A DNA stretch of 64,000 nt from Altererythrobacter sp. ZODW24 (GCF_003344885.1 NZ_CP031155.1:1454001-1518000), one strand, 5' to 3'. Counted from the stretch's first letter, positions 47,142-56,577 are shown. Translations and numbers: made by a program. The notes: generated by a model from the letters alone, not told the origin.

Positions 47142-48098
47142 ATGGGGATATACAGAAAATTCAGGGCACTAGCCCTAACCGCCGCCGCCGCTGTTTCAGT
47201 AGCGGCGGTTCCTGTTTGGGCTGAGAGTAGTGCGGAGCCGTTAGTGCTCGAACCGAACTCAGAATGGGAGGTCGCTTTTACAGGCGACAGGTGTGTTCTG
47301 GCGCGAACCTTTGGCAGCGGTGCCGACGAGGTCAGTCTAAAATTTGTTCAACGCGAGCCCGGGCATAAGTTCGGTGCTCAATTATACGGCGCGCCTTTGG
47401 CGCTCGCGACCAAACCCGAAACCCTCACTTATCAATGGACACCAGATACGCATCTTCGTTCAAGCCACTCTGCTCGAAGCGGAACGATTAGAGAGACAAT
47501 ACCTGCTCTGCTTTTTAGCGGCACCTTTGCAGAAGCAATTGAGGCTGAGGATGCAGATGATTTGCCGAAGACCGTTATTTTAAAACCGGGCGAATCGCGG
47601 GGCCCTGTCCCAACAGATATGCCGCCGGTGTTTGGAGAACCTCGGAAAACCGAAATTTCCGCAACTACGATAGCAGGAGCGTTGGCCCGCCCTCTCACAC
47701 TGAAGCTCGAAACAACAAAATCAGCCTTTGCGGAATTGAAAGACTGCCAAAGCAAAATGGTGGCTGCGTGGGGTCTCGACGCTTCGGCGCTCGGCAATGT
47801 CGCTCAACGGGCAAAGCCAAAAAATCCAAGTATGTGGGTTACCAGTAGGGACATCCCAAAGGTTATTCTACAACGCCGCATAACGCAGAAGACGGTCGTA
47901 AAATTCCGATTAAGCATCAGCGCTAACGGCACCGTGGACAGATGCACAACTATTGAGGAATCTCCCGAGGCGCTATTAAACGAGCTAACTTGTGAGTTGG
48001 TCGCCAAGCGAGCACGCTTCGAACCGGCTCTTGATAAAGACGGCGAACCGGCCGCGGATTTCTACATCTCATCCGTTAGATGGCAGACCCCCAGATAG
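47142..48098 (+). CDS. Exported protein with TonB-C-like C-terminal domain
   Basis: A 318-residue protein with a cleavable signal (hydrophobic stretch then VPVWA before E, about residue 27). The first 200 residues show no domain I recognise. The last 80 (VVKFRLSISANGTVDRCTTI ... CELVAKRARFEPALDKDGE) look like the TonB C-terminal fold that follows gene-duplication patterns in sphingomonad exported proteins. There is no N-terminal helix of the TonB type, so it is probably periplasmic and not a real energy transducer. No ribosome site is visible, and the gene is clearly lower in G+C (about 42-45% in 47701-47760 and 47821-47880). It may be a recent acquisition or a fast-evolving paralogue. Confidence 0.68.
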   Translation: MGIYRKFRALALTAAAAVSVAAVPVWAESSAEPLVLEPNSEWEVAFTGDRCVLARTFGSGADEVSLKFVQREPGHKFGAQLYGAPLALATKPETLTYQWTPDTHLRSSHSARSGTIRETIPALLFSGTFAEAIEAEDADDLPKTVILKPGESRGPVPTDMPPVFGEPRKTEISATTIAGALARPLTLKLETTKSAFAELKDCQSKMVAAWGLDASALGNVAQRAKPKNPSMWVTSRDIPKVILQRRITQKTVVKFRLSISANGTVDRCTTIEESPEALLNELTCELVAKRARFEPALDKDGEPAADFYISSVRWQTPR

Positions 48099-48115
48099 CG
48101 ATGTCATCGTATACT

Positions 48116-48934
48116 CTACTGCGGGTCGACGAGATTAAGCCGCTCATTAGCCGTCACCCGCTTGGCCATATGGCGTAGCACCCGCCTTGCAGCTTGGCGC
48201 TTCTGTTCCTTTGACATTGCCCCCTCCGCCGCTGTCTCGCGGCCGCCTAGAAGGTGGCGGGCGGCGATGGCTCGGTCACTTTCGATCTTGGCTTCTATCG
48301 CTGCGAGGCGGTGGGGTGCTGGTGTGCCCGGCCTAGCAAGTCGGCGCCCACTGCTGCCATTAGCCCTCGCCGTCGCGCGTTCCAGCTGGTCCAAAGCATG
48401 GCGACGGGCCATATCTGTATAATCATCCAACATCGCATTTGCCGCTCTTCGCGCAAACACATCGCGCGCACCGCTAGTGACCCGGCGCTCTGCTTCCTCG
48501 TCCACGATCAGATCACCCAGCGTCGCCTCGCCATCCCCGGCAGGCAGCGCCAATGACACAGTGCTTGCGCCCACTTTGCGGGCGCTGTCGCGTTGATCGA
48601 GACGCATGCGGAAGCGCAGGCTCTGTAATTCTCCGCGCAATTGCCAGTTTACAAAGGTCGTAAAGCGCGCCTTGGCCGGATCATAATCGGCGATAGCGCG
48701 GTGCACGGCGATGGCGCAGGCTTGCTCCGCATCCTCGCGCATATCGGCGAGGCGGTAACGGGCGATGAAATGGCGGATGCGGGGTGCGAGCAAGTGCAGC
48801 ACAGCACCGAAGTGGCGATCAATATCGAGGCGTTCGCGCAAGCTGACCGGCCATGTTGCTTCGTCGCCCGGCGGCGCAATTGCGCGAATGGCGGCGACCT
48901 CTGTTTCCAACGCGTCGGTGATTGTGGTGGCCAT
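48116..48934 (-). CDS. Sigma-70 family-like protein with region 2 only
   Basis: A 272-residue protein. Residues about 30-115 match sigma region 2: RLADMREDAEQACAIAVHRAIADYDPAKARFTTFVNWQLRGELQSLR follows the usual core-binding and -10-melting layout (read in parts). After this RKVGASTVSLALPAGDGEATLGDLIVDEEA resembles the following linker. I do not see a standard region 4 helix-turn-helix; the C-terminus (SKEQKRQAARRVLRHMAKR) is a lone basic helix. Whether it directs promoters or acts as an adaptor is unknown. It stands alone behind the GNAT gene, convergent to the TonB-C-like gene. Confidence 0.7.
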   Translation of the reverse strand: MATTITDALETEVAAIRAIAPPGDEATWPVSLRERLDIDRHFGAVLHLLAPRIRHFIARYRLADMREDAEQACAIAVHRAIADYDPAKARFTTFVNWQLRGELQSLRFRMRLDQRDSARKVGASTVSLALPAGDGEATLGDLIVDEEAERRVTSGARDVFARRAANAMLDDYTDMARRHALDQLERATARANGSSGRRLARPGTPAPHRLAAIEAKIESDRAIAARHLLGGRETAAEGAMSKEQKRQAARRVLRHMAKRVTANERLNLVDPQ

Positions 48935-49035
48935 GGTCCCTGCCTAACTTTGGCGGGGCTCTCCACGGCCCCGATGGACCAAGGATTATGGGAGTGGCGT
49001 AAAGGGCGGGCTGGCGCGGCCTTCCGTAAGGTTAC

Positions 49036-49581
49036 CTATGCCGGAGTGGCAGGTATGCGCTCGAGCAGGACCATATGGTCGCCCGGCTCACCGTCTTTAC
49101 CCGGCAGGTTCGTCTCGCGGTAAGGCTCAAAGCCCAAAGCCGCTGCAAGGCCAAACGAGGGCTCATTACCCAGCGAGATCATCGCGACGACACGGCGCGG
49201 GCCATGCGCCTCATCAAACCAAGTCATAGCTGCGCGCATCGCTTCGCCGCTAATGCCGGTGCCGACATGCTGGCGCTTGGTAATCCAGCCTGCTTCGGGC
49301 TGGTCGTCAAAATCCTCACCCAGCCCGCGCCAACTGTGAAACACACCGAATGTGCCGACCAGTTCGCCGGTGTCCTTCAGATGCGCCAGCAGGCTGCCAT
49401 ATCCATAGAGCGTCCAGCTGCCCGCACCGCGCAGGAACCGCATGTGGTGATCGGGCAAGGTCGGCGCAGGGCCGAGATAGCGGCAGGTTTCGGGATCCGA
49501 AATCAGGTCAAACAGAGGCTGCAGATCCTGGATCTTTGGCTTGGCCAGCAGCAAGCGCTCCGTCTCGATCACCACGTCCAT
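49036..49581 (-). CDS. GNAT family N-acetyltransferase (RimJ/RimL-like)
   Basis: A 181-residue acetyltransferase. ETERLLLAKPKIQD and the DPETCRYLG segment are standard for the RimJ/RimL-type GNAT group, and the acetyl-CoA loop corresponds to KRQHVGTGISGEAM, followed by VVAMISLGNEPSFGLAAALGFEPY. The substrate could be a ribosomal protein N-terminus or a small amine. It follows DUF445 by two bases on the same strand. Confidence 0.87.
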   Translation of the reverse strand: MDVVIETERLLLAKPKIQDLQPLFDLISDPETCRYLGPAPTLPDHHMRFLRGAGSWTLYGYGSLLAHLKDTGELVGTFGVFHSWRGLGEDFDDQPEAGWITKRQHVGTGISGEAMRAAMTWFDEAHGPRRVVAMISLGNEPSFGLAAALGFEPYRETNLPGKDGEPGDHMVLLERIPATPA

Positions 49582-49583
49582 TG

Positions 49584-50879
49584 TCAGAAAAATCCGTCGA
49601 GGAAGTGGATCGTTACGCCAACAAGGCCGCCAACCATCGTGCCGTTAATGCGGATAAACTGCAGGTCGCGCCCGACAGCGCTTTCGATCCGGTCGGTCAC
49701 TGTGCTGGCATCCCAGCGGCGCACAGTTTCGGACACAAGCTGCACAATCTGGTCGCCATAACGCGTTGCGACACCCACCATAGTGCGACGGGCGAAGCGG
49801 TTCACCAACACTTGCAAACGCTTGTCACGTTGCAGCGACTGGCCAAGCTCCTGCACGCTCGCGCCGATCTGGCCGGAAAGTACAGTCTCGGGATTGTCCA
49901 TCGTGCGCAGCAAAGCGCGGCGGGCGCGTTCCCACAATCCGTCGATCCAATGGCCGACCGCAGGATTGGCGAGCAGCTCCAGCTTCAGCTTCTGAACCTT
50001 CTCCTGCGTTTCGGGATCATGCTGCAAATCCTCAGCGAGCTGCGCTAGGCCTTCCTCCAGCTTACCGCGCAGAGGATGGTCGGGATCGATCACTGTTTCA
50101 GCGAGCAATTTGTACAAACCATCGAGCACGCGGTTGGCAATCGACGTATCGAGCCCGGTCCAGCGCACCAGCCCATTGGCCCGCTCGGCAATCATATCAC
50201 GGACGAGATCTTCATTGTCCTCGAGCGTAATACCGGCCCAGCGGATCGCGCCCTCGATCACTGGCATGTGCCGCTTATCGGCAATCGCCGCACCCAGCAT
50301 TTGTCCCAAAAGCGGCGCGAGATCGATTTTTTCGAGCTGGGTTCGCAGCCCGCCCTTGACCATTCCGCCCAGCTTTTCCTGATCGAGCGACTGAAGGACA
50401 TCGGATGCGAGCCCGGCGGCGCCCGCACGAATGCGCGAGTCCTTGCCGCGCTGCCCATCAGCCAGAAAGCCGCCAGCAGCCTCCGCAATGTTCATGTTTT
50501 GAAGCCGGCGCGCCACGACCTGGGGGGTCAGGAAGTTGTCGCGCAGGAACGCCGCCATCGTATCGGCAATCCGGTCCTTATTCTCCGGGATGATCGCCGT
50601 ATGCGGGATCGGCAAACCCAGCGGACGGCGGAACAATGCGGTGACCGCGAACCAGTCGGCCAGTCCTCCGATCATAGCGGCCTCGGAAAATGCGAGCACA
50701 TAACCCCAGGCCGGGTGCAGTTCCTCATAGCGGTTGGAGATGAGGAACAGCGCCGCCATCAGCACCAGCAACAAAGTCGCTGTGATCCGCATAGTGCGCG
50801 CGCGGTCGGCCGTTACCGGCTCTGCAAGTGCGAATGTGGGTCTGGGTAAGCGCGGCATTGAGGCGCGCTTTACCGCCAT
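49584..50879 (-). CDS. DUF445 membrane protein
   Basis: A 431-residue protein from the ATG at 50879, which has GAGG five bases upstream. Two N-terminal helices (ITATLLLVLMAALFLIS, then WGYVLAFSEAAMIGGLADWFAV) flank a short loop, and a long helical middle (residues ~110-390) is rich in charged coiled-coil-like segments. A glycine-rich C-terminal hydrophobic segment (MVGGLVGVTIHFL) closes it. This is the DUF445 layout, of unknown function. Upstream in-frame starts overlap the RND gene and are not needed. The gene shares a leftward unit with the efflux pump and the GNAT gene. Confidence 0.85.
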   Translation of the reverse strand: MAVKRASMPRLPRPTFALAEPVTADRARTMRITATLLLVLMAALFLISNRYEELHPAWGYVLAFSEAAMIGGLADWFAVTALFRRPLGLPIPHTAIIPENKDRIADTMAAFLRDNFLTPQVVARRLQNMNIAEAAGGFLADGQRGKDSRIRAGAAGLASDVLQSLDQEKLGGMVKGGLRTQLEKIDLAPLLGQMLGAAIADKRHMPVIEGAIRWAGITLEDNEDLVRDMIAERANGLVRWTGLDTSIANRVLDGLYKLLAETVIDPDHPLRGKLEEGLAQLAEDLQHDPETQEKVQKLKLELLANPAVGHWIDGLWERARRALLRTMDNPETVLSGQIGASVQELGQSLQRDKRLQVLVNRFARRTMVGVATRYGDQIVQLVSETVRRWDASTVTDRIESAVGRDLQFIRINGTMVGGLVGVTIHFLDGFF

Positions 50880-50907
50880 GTCTGCCTCAGGTCGAGTTCC
50901 AGAGCGA

Positions 50908-53900
50908 TCACTCAGCTGGGAATGCCTCATCATCGGGTTTTGGTGCAATACCGCGCGTATCGTCACCCGGGCGATACGTCAGGAACTTGGTCCGCATCCA
51001 AGGGCCGAGACGTTTCTCGACGCCATCCGCCAAACTGAAGCCGGCCGGAACGATAATCAGTGTCAGCACGGTCGACATGATCAGACCGCCTATCACCACA
51101 GTGCCCATTGGCGCGCGCCATGCACCGTCACCCGATAGTGACAGGGCAGTCGGAACCATACCTGCCGTCATGGCAACAGTTGTCATCACGATTGGCTGCG
51201 CACGCTTGTGCCCAGCCTCCATGATCGCCGTCAGCTTATCGGTGCCGACCTTCATTTCCTCGATCGCGAAATCGATCAGCAGGATTGAGTTCTTCGACAC
51301 GATGCCCAGCAACAGCAGAATACCGATAAAGACAGGCATGGATTGTGACTGGCCGACGATCCACACAAGGAAAATGCCGCCTAGTGGTGCGAGCGCGAGC
51401 GAGGCCATGTTGACCAGCGGGCTCATCAGTCGTTTGTAGAGCAGTACCAGCACCGCAAACACCAGCAACACGCCGGCGACGATGGCGATGAGCAGGTTGG
51501 CAATCAATTCCTGCTGCCACTCGTCTTCACCCACGACATCGCGGATCACACCTTGCGGCAGATCCTGAAGGACCGGCAGTGCGTCGATTTGTTCTTGAGC
51601 AGTGCCCTTGATCACGCCCGAGGCGAGATCGGCACCAACCAGCACACGGCGATTCTGATTGTAACGCTGAATCGACGTCGGGCCGGAACCAAAGGAAATC
51701 TTCGCCACTCGTTCGAGCGGCACGGAACCACCGTTCGCGGTTGCCACTGGCAGCTGCGCAATCGTCGTCAAATCCTGACGCGAGGCCTTGGGCAGTTTGA
51801 CGCGGATCGGTATCTGCCTGTCGGACAGAGAGAACTTCGCCGCATTCTGCTCGATCTCACCCATCGTTGCGATGCGGATCGTCTGGCTGAGTGCAATGGT
51901 GGTCACGCCAAGCTCTGCAGCGATATCGGCACGCGGCTCGATGATAATCTCCGGCCGATTGAGATCGGCGCTAATCCGCGGAGCGACGAGCGTGTCGAGG
52001 CCCTTCATCTGCTCAACCAATGCGGTTGCGGTCTGGTCGAGCAATTCGGGATCGGAACCAGCCAGCATTACCGTCATATCGCGGCCGCTACCAAAGCCGC
52101 CCGATTGCGACTGGAAGCGCACGCGTGCGTCAGGGATTTTCGCGAACTCAGGTGCAAGATCGCGCTCGAACTCAACTGATGTCTTCTTCCGGTCATCGGC
52201 GAGCGTGACATAAATCGTCGCACTGCCTTCATTCACACGCTCGAGTGCACGTTCAACTTCCGGCTGCTCGTAAAGCAGCGCGGCGACGCGGTCGGCAACA
52301 CGTTCGGTCGTTTCCAGTGTGGTCCCGGGAACCATTTCAATGCTGACACGGCTGTTATCGTCATTGATCGTCGGCTGAAATTGCGACGGCACATTCATAA
52401 ATAGCAACACTGTGATCAGGAACGCTACATAGCCGACCCCGAGCATCCATACGCGGTGATCGTGGAAGCGCGCCTCTAGGTAACGCCAGGATTGCCCCAT
52501 CCGCTCGCCGAACAGCCCTGTGATAAAACCGAGCAGCTTCATAACCAGATAAATGGCGAGAAACCCGATCAGAGTGGCCGCGGCCAAGAAGATCAGTTGA
52601 ACCACCCGGTCGACAAGCGTGCCGAAGGTGGACGTCGGATCAAGTCCCAACAAAGAGACCAAGCCTTGCGGCAAGCCCGTTGCGAGCAGAAGATCGAAGC
52701 TTTTGAACAGCGCAAAACCAGACACTGCAAGTAGCGCGATCAGCAAAACAATCGCACTTATGACGTAGAGCCAGCGATGGCGCGGCCCCGGATTGTCTAT
52801 TCTCCGCCCGGTCATCTCGCTGCGGTCCAGCGTCCAGCCGAGCAGCGCTATATAGCGGTCCATCCACTTGCCCGCACCATGGTCGGCATGGCCGTGCGCC
52901 TTCAGGAAGTAGGCCGCTAGCATCGGTGTAATCATACGCGCGACAGCGAGGCTCATGAGCACGGCGACTACGATGGTAATGCCAAAGTTTTTGAAGAACT
53001 GGCCGGAAATACCCGGCATCAGGCCAACCGGTAGGAACACCGCAACGATACAGAAAGAGGTCGCTACAACCGCCAACCCGATCTCGTCAGCCGCGTCGAT
53101 TGAGGCCTGATAGGCGCTCTTGCCCATACGCATATGGCGCACGATATTTTCGATCTCAACAATGGCGTCATCGACAAGGACACCGGCCACCAGACCCAAC
53201 GCAAGCAAAGACAATTGGTTGAGATTGAAGCCGAGCAAATCCATAAACCAGAAGGTCGGGATTGCGGAAAGCGGAATGGCGACGGCTGAAATTACCGTCG
53301 CGCGCCAGTCACGCAGGAAGAAGAACACCACGATAACCGCCAAAATGGCGCCTTCGATCATGGCCGCGATCGAGCTTTCGTACTGACTCTTGGTGTATTT
53401 GACCGTGTTGAATAGAGGAATGAAGCGGACACCGGGATTGTCGGCCTCGATTTTTTCAATTTCGATCAAAGCAGCGTCAAACGCTGTCACGTCGGACGCG
53501 CCCTTAGCGCGGGACATAAAGAAGTTTACGACTTCCTTGTCTTGCACCTTGCTGATGGAAGAGCGCTCGCTGAAACCGTCACGCACGCTCGCGACGTCTG
53601 CCAATTTGATCGTGCGTCCGCCGCCAAGTTGGATTTGTTTTTGTGAAAGCTTGAAAGCAGTGTCCGTGCTGCCGAGCACGCGAACAGATTGGCGCGTACC
53701 GCCCACCTCCGCCATACCGCCCGCTGCATCGATGTTATCGACCCGCAACAGTTGGTTGATCTGGCTGGCAGTGACGCCAAGCGAGCGCATCTTGCCCGGA
53801 TCAAGGGTTACTTCGATCTCGCGGTTTACCCCGCCGAACCGTCCGACCTCAGCCATGCCGTCGACGGCCAGCAGCTTCTTGGCCACCGAATCGTCGATGA

Positions 53901-54375
53901 ACCAGCTTAACTGCTCGATTGTCATATCGTCAGCTTCGACTGCGTAAATTCCCAAGAAGCCGCCGGATATCTCTTCCTTGCTTATGCGCGGCTCAAGAAT
54001 GCCATCAGGCAAACTGCCGCGAACCGAATCCACCGCATTCTTCACTTCGGCAGTGGCGTCGTTAGGGTCGATCCCGATTTCGAATTCCACGAAGGTGTTG
54101 GAACTACCTTCACGCGCAGTGGAATTGAGCGATTTGACGCCATTCACGTTGCGGACGGCAGATTCGACGATCTGCGTAATCTGGTTTTCGATCTCGGTCG
54201 GGGCCGCACCCGGTTGCGAGATTGTGACATTTACCGCCGGAAACTCAATGTCCGGATTATTGACGACATCCATTCGCGCAAAGCTGATGATTCCTGCCAA
54301 AAACAAGGCGGTGAAGAGCACCAATGGAATCACCGGGTTGCGGATCGACCATGCGGAAATATTGTTGAAGTTCAT
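50908..54375 (-). CDS. RND efflux permease (HAE1/AcrB-like) with extra membrane insertion
   Basis: A 1155-residue inner-membrane pump. The opening NISAWSIRNPVIPLVLF, the GVLVDDAIVEIENIVRHM proton-relay region and the MVPTALSLSGDGAWRAPMGTVV motif are of the HAE1 class. Family members usually have 1020-1060 residues. Here about 100 residues (roughly 520-622) are added between the amphipathic segment after TM6 and TM7. They include two or more hydrophobic stretches (WLYVISAIVLLIALLAVSGF and a longer one starting VVQLIFLAAATLIGF). The adaptor gene lies five bases upstream; no outer-membrane TolC-type gene is nearby. Substrates are unknown. Confidence 0.92.
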   Translation of the reverse strand: MNFNNISAWSIRNPVIPLVLFTALFLAGIISFARMDVVNNPDIEFPAVNVTISQPGAAPTEIENQITQIVESAVRNVNGVKSLNSTAREGSSNTFVEFEIGIDPNDATAEVKNAVDSVRGSLPDGILEPRISKEEISGGFLGIYAVEADDMTIEQLSWFIDDSVAKKLLAVDGMAEVGRFGGVNREIEVTLDPGKMRSLGVTASQINQLLRVDNIDAAGGMAEVGGTRQSVRVLGSTDTAFKLSQKQIQLGGGRTIKLADVASVRDGFSERSSISKVQDKEVVNFFMSRAKGASDVTAFDAALIEIEKIEADNPGVRFIPLFNTVKYTKSQYESSIAAMIEGAILAVIVVFFFLRDWRATVISAVAIPLSAIPTFWFMDLLGFNLNQLSLLALGLVAGVLVDDAIVEIENIVRHMRMGKSAYQASIDAADEIGLAVVATSFCIVAVFLPVGLMPGISGQFFKNFGITIVVAVLMSLAVARMITPMLAAYFLKAHGHADHGAGKWMDRYIALLGWTLDRSEMTGRRIDNPGPRHRWLYVISAIVLLIALLAVSGFALFKSFDLLLATGLPQGLVSLLGLDPTSTFGTLVDRVVQLIFLAAATLIGFLAIYLVMKLLGFITGLFGERMGQSWRYLEARFHDHRVWMLGVGYVAFLITVLLFMNVPSQFQPTINDDNSRVSIEMVPGTTLETTERVADRVAALLYEQPEVERALERVNEGSATIYVTLADDRKKTSVEFERDLAPEFAKIPDARVRFQSQSGGFGSGRDMTVMLAGSDPELLDQTATALVEQMKGLDTLVAPRISADLNRPEIIIEPRADIAAELGVTTIALSQTIRIATMGEIEQNAAKFSLSDRQIPIRVKLPKASRQDLTTIAQLPVATANGGSVPLERVAKISFGSGPTSIQRYNQNRRVLVGADLASGVIKGTAQEQIDALPVLQDLPQGVIRDVVGEDEWQQELIANLLIAIVAGVLLVFAVLVLLYKRLMSPLVNMASLALAPLGGIFLVWIVGQSQSMPVFIGILLLLGIVSKNSILLIDFAIEEMKVGTDKLTAIMEAGHKRAQPIVMTTVAMTAGMVPTALSLSGDGAWRAPMGTVVIGGLIMSTVLTLIIVPAGFSLADGVEKRLGPWMRTKFLTYRPGDDTRGIAPKPDDEAFPAE

Positions 54376-54380
54376 GGCGG

Positions 54381-55577
54381 TTATTCTTTCGCCATAACAG
54401 GTTTGATCGTCTCGCCCGGATTTAGGAAGCCGCCAGCCCGCAGAACAACCTTTTCAGTACCGGTCAGTCCGCTGCGGATTGTCACGCCATTGGCCGTAAC
54501 GTTGCCAAGCTCAATGCCGCGCCTTTCGACCTTATTGTCTTTGTCTACAATATAAACGTAGCTGCCCTCGTCATCCGATTGCAACGCGCTTTCCGGCAAT
54601 TGCGGGGCAACGACAGTACCGCTCTTGATGACTGCCGATGCGAAACCACCCGGCCGTAGCCCTTCGGCATAGGGAAGCGAAATACGCGCCGTGCCCTGAC
54701 GGTTCTGCTCGTCGATGATCGGAGAAATCTGCCAAACCTGACCAGCAAAGACTTTGTCGGTGCCAACCGGCGTCACTTCGGCGGCAACACCGGCCGAAAC
54801 CTGTGCCAGATCAGTCTCACCCAGACCCGCCATCAACTCCATTTCGCCGCCCTTGGCGATAGTGAAAAGCGGTTGCGAGCCAGCGCTAACCACCTGACCT
54901 GGCTCTACATTGCGCGACAGCACCAGCCCGCTCGTCGGAGCATAGACATTCAGCCGGGCATTACGTGCTCTAAGCTCGCCCAACTGCGCCTGCGCCACTT
55001 TGACACGAGCATTAGCGGCATCACGGGTCGCAGTTAACCGGTCGATATCAGCTTGCGAAATAAAGCCGCGCTCGACCAGCTTGAGCGCGCGGTCAAGATT
55101 GGCTTGGGCCAAACGCGCATCGGAGCGCGCCACGTCGATCTGGGCCGACTGACTCGCTGCCTGCTGGTTTTGGACCGAGCGATCAATCGCAACAAGCAAT
55201 TGACCCTGACGAACAAATTGTCCCGCCTCGACAGGGACGGAAATCACACGGCCGCCTTCACCCACGACACCTACAGGCACTTCGCGGCGAGCAGCCAACG
55301 TACCAGTGGCGACAATCTCGCCTTCGATGGTGGCGCGGCCCGGGGAAATAACGGTAATGGCGGCTGCTTGATCAGATTTGTCGGCGGCGGCCACAGTTCC
55401 GCCAGAGCCTTGCATCAAATACCACGCGATAATCGCACCGCCGAGCACGAGAAAGGCGATGATCCCGATCAGCCATTTGCGGCGTGAGCGCTTCTCTTCA
55501 GCTTGGACAATATCGAGCGGATCACCCTCGATAGAGGCGTGACCATGGTCCATAGAAATGCCAGTTTCATAGTTCAT
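54381..55577 (-). CDS. RND efflux periplasmic adaptor (membrane fusion protein)
   Basis: A 398-residue adaptor. A cytoplasmic N-terminus (EEKRSRRK) leads to one membrane segment (WLIGIIAFLVLGGAIIAWYL), then a lipoyl half (EVPVGVVGEGGRVISV), a coiled-coil hairpin (SARSDARLAQANLDR-type repeats with VERGFISQADIDRL), a second lipoyl half (APTSGLVLSRNVEPG) and a beta-barrel. It should bridge the permease at 50908-54375 to an outer-membrane channel. The start at 55577 lacks a strong ribosome site; an in-frame ATG eight codons later is an alternative. Confidence 0.92.
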   Translation of the reverse strand: MNYETGISMDHGHASIEGDPLDIVQAEEKRSRRKWLIGIIAFLVLGGAIIAWYLMQGSGGTVAAADKSDQAAAITVISPGRATIEGEIVATGTLAARREVPVGVVGEGGRVISVPVEAGQFVRQGQLLVAIDRSVQNQQAASQSAQIDVARSDARLAQANLDRALKLVERGFISQADIDRLTATRDAANARVKVAQAQLGELRARNARLNVYAPTSGLVLSRNVEPGQVVSAGSQPLFTIAKGGEMELMAGLGETDLAQVSAGVAAEVTPVGTDKVFAGQVWQISPIIDEQNRQGTARISLPYAEGLRPGGFASAVIKSGTVVAPQLPESALQSDDEGSYVYIVDKDNKVERRGIELGNVTANGVTIRSGLTGTEKVVLRAGGFLNPGETIKPVMAKE

Positions 55578-55755
55578 ATCGGTTCACGCACTGTGTTACA
55601 TTACTATAGCACCGAGGGCAAGCCGTATGCCGTAGCCCCCGCTTATACTATCGCGGAGCGGCCTAGACCCGACCTATCTCCGGGGCAATCGGCAGTTCTA
55701 CGAACGACAAATACCATCGGGCGAGCGCAAAAACGCTTGATCCCGCGAAACATGC

Positions 55756-55797
55756 AAAAAACAAGGGCGGGGAAAGCCGATGCCTCCCCCGCCCTTG
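55756..55797 (-). terminator. Rho-independent terminator after the GlsB-type gene
   Basis: Reading leftward, an eleven-base stem (CAAGGGCGGGG with CCCCGCCCTTG, loop 14 bases) ends in a run of six T on the minus strand (55761-55756). It lies 30 bases after the stop at 55827 and between that gene and the efflux adaptor gene. Confidence 0.88.
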
Positions 55798-55826
55798 CGG
55801 CAATCTATCAGATTAGTGTTGCGCTA

Positions 55827-56087
55827 TTAACGCACGCGGCCTCGCTGAACGAGGTTTACGATCCCGAGCAGCACCACTGCGCCGATTACGGCAGTCACCA
55901 GATACATGAACCAGCCAGCATCAGTGCTGAGGAAACCGGTCATATTGCCGATTCCGCTGCCAATCATGCCGCCGACGATGCCGACTATGATGTTCCAGAA
56001 AATGCCCATTGAGGCATCGCGGTTCATAACCATGCTAGCAAGCCAGCCGGCGATTCCGCCAAGAATAATCGTTGCAATCCAACCCAT
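55827..56087 (-). CDS. GlsB/YeaQ/YmgE family (transglycosylase-associated) membrane protein
   Basis: An 86-residue protein with three hydrophobic helices (GWIATIILGGIAGWLASMVM, IIVGIVGGMIGSGIGN and a C-terminal one ending LLGIVNL). AGGAGG seven bases before the ATG at 56087 is an excellent ribosome site; the frame extends 12 codons further but those are not needed. Members are stress-inducible small membrane proteins linked to envelope or general stress responses. A terminator follows. Confidence 0.9.
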   Translation of the reverse strand: MGWIATIILGGIAGWLASMVMNRDASMGIFWNIIVGIVGGMIGSGIGNMTGFLSTDAGWFMYLVTAVIGAVVLLGIVNLVQRGRVR

Positions 56088-56277
56088 AGTAAATCCTCCT
56101 GTTAAATCCGTGGGCCTGCACACCGCAAAACCGGTTTATGACCGGCCCAGTCAACATACAGAACGGGCCGCACAGGGTTCATGTTCCCGCACGGCAAAGG
56201 ATGATTACCTAATTTTGGATGTATTGTCCCGCGTTTAACCGATTTTCGGCACGCGCGCTGTGGACGAACGCCCTAAG

Positions 56278-56577
56278 TCAGTATTTCAACTGGCGTTCGT
56301 AGAGGTCACGGTAATGCTGGATACGGGTGACCCGCAGGCCCTGCATGCCCGAGCGATCAACAGCGCGCTGCCACGAGGCAAATTCTTCGAGCGTAAGCGT
56401 GTAACGCTCAAGCACTTCGTCGATTGTCAGCAGACCGCCGTTAACAGCGGCCACCACTTCAGCCTTGCGGCGCACCACCCAGCGAGTGGTTTCGGGCGAC
56501 GGAAGATCGTCGATCGTTAGGGGCTCACCGAGGGGCCCAATGACCTTTGCAGGCCGAATTTTCTGATTTTCAATCAT
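56278..56577 (-). CDS. sciP: SciP-like CtrA inhibitor (DUF1153)
   Basis: A 99-residue protein. KVIGPLGEPLTIDDLPSPETTRWVVRRKAEVVAAVNGG, read in pieces, and the ending LRVTRIQHYRDLY match Caulobacter SciP, a small helix-turn-helix protein that binds CtrA and blocks its activation of target promoters in the cell cycle. The core (VVRRKAEVVAAVNGGLLT) is strongly conserved. Its start overlaps the stop of the upstream 117-residue gene by four bases. Seeing sciP fits an organism that uses the CtrA circuit. Confidence 0.88.
   Translation of the reverse strand: MIENQKIRPAKVIGPLGEPLTIDDLPSPETTRWVVRRKAEVVAAVNGGLLTIDEVLERYTLTLEEFASWQRAVDRSGMQGLRVTRIQHYRDLYERQLKY

Noticed and set aside
47111-47147. Inverted repeat CCCCAT / ATGGGG around the start of the TonB-C-like gene
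   Set aside because: Only six bases per arm with a 25-base loop, and no T run; probably chance.
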